This document shows, in pieces, positions 58,801 through 64,000 of a stretch of 64,000 nt of DNA. Source of the DNA: Heliopora coerulea (taxonomy: Eukaryota; Cnidaria; Anthozoa; Scleralcyonacea; Helioporidae); contig JASJOG010000027.1 of the NCBI GenBank assembly GCA_030142905.1, positions 434,001 through 498,000 of the forward strand, written 5' to 3'. The translations under genes and the position numbers were made by a program. Below the pieces are notes generated by a model. That model had not been told where the DNA came from. It saw only the letters and a program-made list of their open reading frames with translations, and ran no database searches. Position 1 is the first letter of the stretch, and each line of letters begins with the position of its first letter.

Positions 58801-59216
58801 AAATCAATGCGAAACTAGTTTCTTTGGCCTAATCTTTCATATTCTGAGCTTATTTCGAAACTTTGAAATTGGTCGAAAAATCGTCAAAAACCGTGTGTTA
58901 ACCCCTTTACTTTTTTTAGAAATTTTTCGACCACAAATATTCGCCTAGATTTTACCTCAAAATAACTGAAATCAATGCGAAACTAGTTTCTTTGGGCTAA
59001 TTTTTCATATTCTGAGCTTATTTCGAAACTTTGAAATTGGTCGAAAAATCGTCAAAAACAGTGGGATTTCAGTCATTTTTACTTTTTTTCGAAATTTTTC
59101 GACCTATAATATTCGCCTTAATTTTACCTTAAAATAACTGAAATCAATGAAAAAATAGTTTCTTTGTGCTAATCTTTTCATAATCTTTCAAATCTTTGAT
59201 TATTTCATATTTCTTA
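46830..59216. repeat. 168-bp satellite array, roughly 73 units
   Basis: Each unit contains GAAATTGGTCGAAAAAT, a GTTAACCCC block, TTTTTGGTGAAATTTTT and TTATTCGGCCTAAAC. Successive GAAATTGGTCG blocks are 168 bases apart. Three main variants are recognised by AAGTCCTTCCAATCACG, AAGCCCCTCACATCACG and AAGTCTCTAAAATAAGGG. The second and third alternate for long stretches, giving a 336-base dimer as a higher-order unit. Larger blocks recur at 1176-base spacing (seven units). The outermost units at both ends are a divergent variant with ACTGAAATCAATGC. Short open frames in the array are repeat artefacts. Confidence 0.95.
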
Positions 59217-59805
59217 TATAGGCGCAGCCTAAATGTTTTAATTTAGCTCAAACCTGTTACTGATTATCCAAATATTTAGTCTCGATGTTTAGTTTTCTAT
59301 TGATGGGGGATAAGAAATTTGCCAACACACAATTTAAAATATTCCATCTCTGGCTAAATTGGGACACAACGTTAAATCCACCTGTGTCAAAAATTCAACT
59401 TCGTTTCTCCCAATAATACAGTTACTTTGGGTGAAAAAAATTCCAGTTTGCCAGGAATTATAGTTGAAAGCCTATAGAAATAAAATGAGAAAAAAACTTA
59501 GACAATAAAATGCTGTATTATATGACATAATTTATAGTTCTTGATGATTATTAACGACAATTCGTACTCAATTATAAAAGGTATTCTTCAAATTTCAAGT
59601 GTTGGGAAATAGGATAATTTTGAAAAAGAGTTCTGTTACTCGGGTGCTCTGTCCCTTAAAGGAATTTCTTTGTAATACTCAGTGGTTTATTTACTCATTT
59701 AAGTGTCGATTTGCATTCTTTATAGTCAAGAAATTTTTATTACGGTGAAACATCCTCCAGAAGACCTTCATCCTTGACATTATTTTTGCAGATTATATTC
59801 CTTGC

Positions 59806-59893
59806 TTAACGCTTTGACGTTCAGACGTCCCACTTCGCTGAATAAAATCGTCTAGTGTTTGCCAGAATAGAATTAAATTGAGCGCTCTTGCCC
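59806..59893. repeat. Dispersed ~95-bp repeat, right-arm copy
   Basis: TTAACGCTTTGACG, TCGTCTAGTGTTTGCCAGAA and GCGCTCTTGCCC mirror the left-arm copy at 41785-41872. Confidence 0.6.
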
Positions 59894-60194
59894 GTCTGTG
59901 GATTTATCTTTACTTTAAATTTAATGATATCAAGAAACGAAGGGTAAAAACAATTGAAATTTAGCCAAAGCAATTTCCGATTTTTGTCTTTAAAGCCCTA
60001 CTTCTGAGCTTGAATTTTAAGACTTCGACTGTTGAAGCACCCCCTTGACGACCAAAGTCGTCTGACTGGAGTTGGAGTAAAATAATAGAAGTCTCACACT
60101 TGACAATCGTACTCGAAGGGGAATTGCAAAAATTAAGGCCAATTTAAAATTCTTTTTATGTGCATTTTAATTAGCCTCACTATACTTATTTTTT

Positions 60195-60530
60195 TTTGGA
60201 TGAATGAATCTCCATTTAAAATATTTGGAGAATGCAGCGAGACATAATATTATGTTTATGGATACCCAGGGGAAGAATTTAATGCTGAATGCCTGACAAC
60301 CACTGCTAAGCAAGGTGGAGGGAAAATCCAGGTTCAGGGGTGTTTGATGTCATAAGTGTCGGTCATATCTACCACATAGAATGTTTTTGCATCAGAATAT
60401 GTATGAGCAAATTTTAATGCACCACATGTGACCATCATTTGTGCAGTTAGGTGTAAACATCAAATCCTACTTCAGCAGGACAATGACCCAAAACATAAAA
60501 CAAAGTCAATGGAAAAAGTACACTGAACTA
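60195..60530 (+). pseudogene. Tc1/mariner-type transposase remnant (right-arm copy)
   Basis: Translated segments match the order of a Tc1 transposase: DE block with FKIFG, YPGEEFNAEC, KQGGGKIQVQGC and LLQQDNDPKHKTKS. Tc1 elements move by a DDE-type cut-and-paste reaction; stops in this copy make it inactive. It mirrors 41152-41485. Confidence 0.78.
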
Positions 60531-60669
60531 GTTCAGTAGTTAGTCGACGATGTTTGATTAGCCTACGCAGTCCCTAGATCTTAAAAGGAAAACCTGTGGC
60601 AGGGGTTGTATACAACTTTACCATGCCTGACCCCAATCTTCAAACAAAGACTAGCTTTTTGCAGTTTGT

Positions 60670-61076
60670 AAAGGGGTGTTTCACCTTCATTTGGCATTAA
60701 AATTAACTAGACTTTGTCCATCGATGATTAACAGTTTTTAGCCATAAAATATGAAAAGCTTGTACTTTGATGAAAAGTATGGACTATCAGTTAAAAGTTG
60801 AAATAATATTTTACCCAATTTGAATGCCTGCATTGTGCCGGTAATATGAGATTGTCCAAATAAACCACTGTCCATGAAAAGTTTAATTTCACTGACTAAA
60901 ACTGCCCTGCCACAATGTCTCACACACAACTGAATGAATTTAAATCACAATTTCCCAGGTAAAAGGTTAAATATCAAACTGTGCCTCTCTGAGTCGTGTT
61001 TTTGATATTCACTTTGGCTGCCATGGAAACACCATTTCAACCTAATGGATGAAAAATTGAGGTGAAACACCCCCTT
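60670..61076. mobile_element. MITE-like element (right-arm copy)
   Basis: AAGGGGTGTTTCACCTTC and GAGGTGAAACACCCCCTT form the terminal inverted repeats. It mirrors 40602-41007. Confidence 0.65.
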
Positions 61077-61492
61077 AAATGTGAACATGCTGAAGATGTG
61101 CCAAACGACTTTGCCTGTTTCAACTCTGGACAAAGTGAAGTAGTCATCAAGCCAAAGGGTGGTTCACTGCCAGTATTAGAATGCTTAAATTGACAGGTTG
61201 TGTGATCAGTAAAAGGTACTAAATATACATAACTGATCACTCCAAATCATACAGTATTAGTATATTATCCCTTCATTGTTCCAACATAACATAGTATCAA
61301 GTATTATATTACTGTGCATTCAAAATTTAGGATGAAATAAAATGCACACATCTTGCCCTGATAGGGTTACATTTCCAGTTTCTACAAGACTTTTATCCCT
61401 GTGTTTTATCAATAGCTTTATCATGTCCACTTATTGTAATATTTGATTAGTGTAGGTAAATGCATATCATTCAAGATGGAATGACTTAAATG

Positions 61493-62017
61493 CATACATG
61501 CCAACCGTACCAATTTGAGAGCTAATGTACCTCCGTACCAACAATGTATGAAATAGTACCGCTTTAAATATTTTCTACGATTTTCATACCGGTTTGACAA
61601 ATTTAAAAAAAAAACAAAAACAAAAAGGATTTTCGGTTAAGTTTATGACAATCTCCAAGCAAAAATCCCTCGGCAGTGACTGAAAATAGGCCATTACTAT
61701 GACTGAAAATGCAAGTTAGCCCTTAGGCGTTCATCATGAATGCCTAACATCAACTGCATGCCTCAGCCTGACATCTCCGTTAACAAAAGTTTACAAGAAG
61801 TAAATTAATACTCCGCTGACACATACGACGCACGAATGACAACTTGATTTGCAATGGCGAATAAGGTAAATCTCCCCAAAATGCAGGAAATGGCATTTTA
61901 GAGACTCTAGAATTCAAAATTTTCTGGTGGGACATGCTCTAAGACCCCCCTAGATGCTTCTCACGCCTTCGACACTCGACCGTACCACTTTCACTTATAC
62001 ATATGTTGGCATGTATG
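61493..62017. mobile_element. 525-bp element with 13-bp TIRs
   Basis: CATACATGCCAAC at 61493-61505 is exactly complementary to 62005-62017. The interior has no coding capacity. Near its right end it carries TTCAAAATTTTCTGG with a C-rich block, as in the element at 15159-15658, so the two may be relatives. No clear target duplication was seen. Confidence 0.65.
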
Positions 62018-62094
62018 AGGTATAAGGAGATATAGTTCCAGTCTTTGGAGTCCAATGCACCACTATCTTCAGGTTAAACTTGAAGTCAATCATA

Positions 62095-62696
62095 ATTTAC
62101 CAATGAATTTGTCAAAATATACATATAATACAAAACAACTGCAACTCTGAATGAGGATAACATTTTTATTTTTAATCGACGTTTCGACTAACTTGTAATC
62201 ATCTTCAGGAATGATAGAATTACACGTGACTGCGCCATATATACAGGTTAACACTATGACGTTATGGTTATTAATAGAAAACTGTGAGTAATCGGGATGC
62301 CTTAGCACCGTGGTTAACATGGTTAAGCGGTTTTTGTCGGTGGATCGCGAGTGGATCTTCTAATAGTAATGCCGACCAGGGTTTGGATTTGTCTATGGTT
62401 ATACAATTGTTCAAAATAAAGTCACATAAATCAAAAGGTTTGTTTGGTTCTGGTTCGTCAGTGCTGAATTCCATCAAGTTTGCCAGGTAGTCAAAATGGT
62501 CGCATGAGTTAATGTGCCTGTAGATCTCGGATTTCGTACACGTTGTGTGTTCCATAATTCTGGTGTAGAGGCATCTGTCTGTCTTTCCTATATAAGATTT
62601 TGAGCACCCGGGACAAGGAAATTTGTATACTACAGAAACGTCAATTAAAATTAAAAATGTTATCCTTGTTCGGAGCTACCGTTGTTTTGTATTTGA
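62095..62696 (-). pseudogene. Penelope-like element remnant: GIY-YIG endonuclease end and terminal repeats
   Basis: On the minus strand a frame from about 62665 to 62271 reads VYKFPCPGCSKSYIGKTDR then RIMEHTTCTKSEIYRHI. This is the GIY-YIG nuclease fold that forms the C-terminus of Penelope-like retroelement proteins; SYIGKT is the core motif. The reverse transcriptase is missing. About 70 bases downstream is a hammerhead-like motif (62174-62212). The sequence beyond it reappears in the opposite orientation at 62632-62696, giving the inverted terminal arrangement typical of these elements. Confidence 0.78.
62174..62212 (-). ncRNA. Hammerhead-like motif of the Penelope-like element
   Basis: On the minus strand CTGAAGA (62202-62208), a short stem II (GAT/GTC), GAAA, ACGT stem III and GTC are in order. 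Stem I is weak, with one mismatch in four pairs. It is on the same strand as the endonuclease remnant and just downstream of it, where such elements carry their ribozyme. Confidence 0.55.
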
Positions 62697-62711
62697 CCAA
62701 AATGCTCAGTG

Positions 62712-62727
62712 CAGGGGCGGATCTAGA
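62712..62727. repeat. Possible hAT-type transposon terminus
   Basis: CAGGGGCGGATCTAGA resembles the CAGGGGCGG ends common in hAT-type elements. The complementary end was not found in the window, so the call is weak. Confidence 0.3.
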
Positions 62728-63457
62728 GGGGTGCAAGAGGTGCTAAAGTACCGGTCAGAATTTCCCAAAATTAATTTATGTGAAAAGTTCATGACATTTT
62801 CGGTTAGATCTTCGGTTCCATTGTCTGTGTCAAGCCATTGCTAATAGTCTTGCTAGTGCGCTTGCGATAGTTTGTGGTCAGCTGACAGTATCATTGAAGT
62901 GCGTCGCATTGCGTCGCCTGATAATTTGATTACTTGAAGTATTCGCGCCGGTCCTGAATCTGTTTGTGTGGTATCACTCGAGGCACCTGAGCAGAAATGG
63001 CGGAAGCACCGGTGGAACTCGCCGGGGCACTATTTTTAGCAACCATAGCGGTGCAGAAGGGGTGCAGACCAATCAGAAGAGCGCATTTAGCACATTTCTG
63101 CACTGTTCAGCACCGGTGAACATCTCGTATACCCTGCCGCATACCCCAATGCTTCAGTCTACGGACAATGTTATATAATTTAACCATACTGATAGTAACA
63201 ACAAGCGCTGAGGCTTTAACTCATTGTGTCTTCTCGGCGTTCGTCGCAGTATCATACTTGTTTTTCCTCGTTTCGCGATGGCTTCCAACAATGTTTTACA
63301 GCAATTTCTTAATATATTTGATGGAGATATTTCTCCTGCGGGAAAAGAGAAAAGGATTTGTCTACTTAAACACGGAGCGATCGCATAAGAAGAGGCTGAG
63401 TTTCTCAGCCTGTCAATTATGATTAAGGAAAGGTCGCATGTTATTGGTCAATTGAGT
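62728..63457. other. Intergenic, no supported gene
   Basis: The interval contains GC-richer stretches with repeated GCACCGGTG (about 63010 and 63110) and open frames up to 84 codons. None has a recognisable domain. Confidence 0.35.
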
Positions 63458-63858
63458 TCAGACCAATTTCCGGTGGACGAATATCACGTTCAATTGAGGA
63501 GAAATAGGAGATGAATTTGTTTGCAACGACGTTGCTGCCTGGATAATATTTTGCGCCTGTTGGCCATTTGAACTGTTTTGACTGAGCCAACAATCCAAGA
63601 GCAATCCCATCACTTTAATATTTCCTGCCGGTTTTCCGTTGGACAGTAACTGATTCCTCATGGTGCTGATCTTTTTACGTACTTCTACCAAGCGCCCTTC
63701 CTCATCGCGTTTCACTTCCATTTTGAAGCCGTAGTAGGCCTTGCTCTCTTTAATTGCTCTTTAATTGCGCAGAGATAGAAGTCCGAGCTGTTGGATGAGA
63801 GCAACCGAGCATATTTGCCACAAATGAATTTGTAAGTGGCGCCAGTTTTAGCTTCAAG
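63458..63858 (-). pseudogene. Broken reading frame of unknown family
   Basis: On the minus strand two open segments join across a frameshift. The upstream one reads GATYKFICGKYARLL then FYLCAIKE; the downstream one reads YYGFKMEVKRDEEGRLVEV and ends at the stop at 63458. The shift coincides with a tandem duplication of the 11-mer CTCTTTAATTG at 63746-63767, and 11 bases is exactly the offset between the two frames. The composition (charged, with no low-complexity tract) looks coding. I recognise no family. It could be a fragment of a mobile-element protein or a recently broken gene exon. Confidence 0.4.
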
Positions 63859-64000
63859 TTATGCGCCAAAATGAATGCAGACGGCTATGGCGCATCGCGG
63901 ACGTAATAAAATGTTAATCGTGCCCAAACACTGCGCGGGTAGGATGACTATAAGTGAATGAAGATGCACAGGACGTCTCGAATAATTATAGTACGACGTA

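Larger units (their letters stand above)
59217..61486 (-). repeat. Right arm of the 2.27-kb inverted duplication
   Basis: This is the reverse complement of 40192-42460. Its inner end abuts the satellite array directly, whereas the left arm is followed by about 2 kb of other sequence. Its outer end is seven bases from a TIR element at 61493. Confidence 0.93.

Noticed and set aside
44505..59216. CRISPR array
   Set aside because: The units are tandem without distinct spacers, the unit lengths are 66-168 bp, and the host is clearly eukaryotic.
40192..61486. Single giant DNA transposon with 2.27-kb TIRs
   Set aside because: There is no target duplication at the outer ends, no transposase or integrase in the interior, and both arms share older decayed insertions. 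An inverted segmental duplication fits better.

Overview
The window looks like a stretch of an AT-rich animal nuclear genome, most likely an anthozoan cnidarian (a coral or a relative). The evidence is spliced metazoan genes with short exons and GT-AG introns, abundant decayed retroelements, hammerhead-ribozyme retroelements of types known from cnidarians and other invertebrates, and large satellite arrays. The species cannot be fixed from the sequence alone.

Genes. (1) Positions 1-3085 (+) hold the last four coding exons of a CHEK2-type checkpoint kinase; the first of these is only 9 bases long here because the window cuts it. (2) Positions 8341-10212 (-) hold an intronless nine-finger C2H2 zinc-finger protein, convergent with CHEK2. 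(3) Positions 18580-32535 (+) hold a seven-exon RAB24-type small GTPase, divergent from the zinc-finger gene. Its fourth intron carries a decayed CR1/L2-like LINE on the opposite strand with a 2A-like motif near the N-terminus. (4) A short broken reading frame of unknown family lies at 63458-63858 (-). The three recognised genes show no sign of acting together.

Mobile DNA. The clearest theme is hammerhead-ribozyme retroelement debris. A two-copy (partial) 230-bp repeat at 3211-3470 carries a textbook hammerhead on the minus strand and looks like an animal retrozyme. Penelope-like terminal regions with minimal-stem-III hammerhead cores occur near 0.5, 15.7 and 62.2 kb, with mutated relatives near 0.85, 12.5, 14.4, 16.3, 31.5 and 37.8 kb. 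A GIY-YIG endonuclease remnant of a Penelope-like element sits next to the 62.2 kb copy. tRNA-derived SINE copies, TIR elements (one nested, with a visible target duplication) and a family of about 95-bp repeats with at least nine copies fill much of the rest.

Large structure. From 40.2 to 61.5 kb there is an inverted duplication: arms of about 2.27 kb (40192-42460 and 59217-61486) face each other across 16.8 kb. The interior holds about 2 kb of mostly unique DNA, a 66/84-bp minisatellite (44.5-46.8 kb) and about 12.4 kb of a 168-bp satellite (46.8-59.2 kb, roughly 73 units) with a higher-order pattern and decayed edge units. Both arms carry the same decayed Tc1-type transposase and the same MITE, so the arms duplicated after those insertions.
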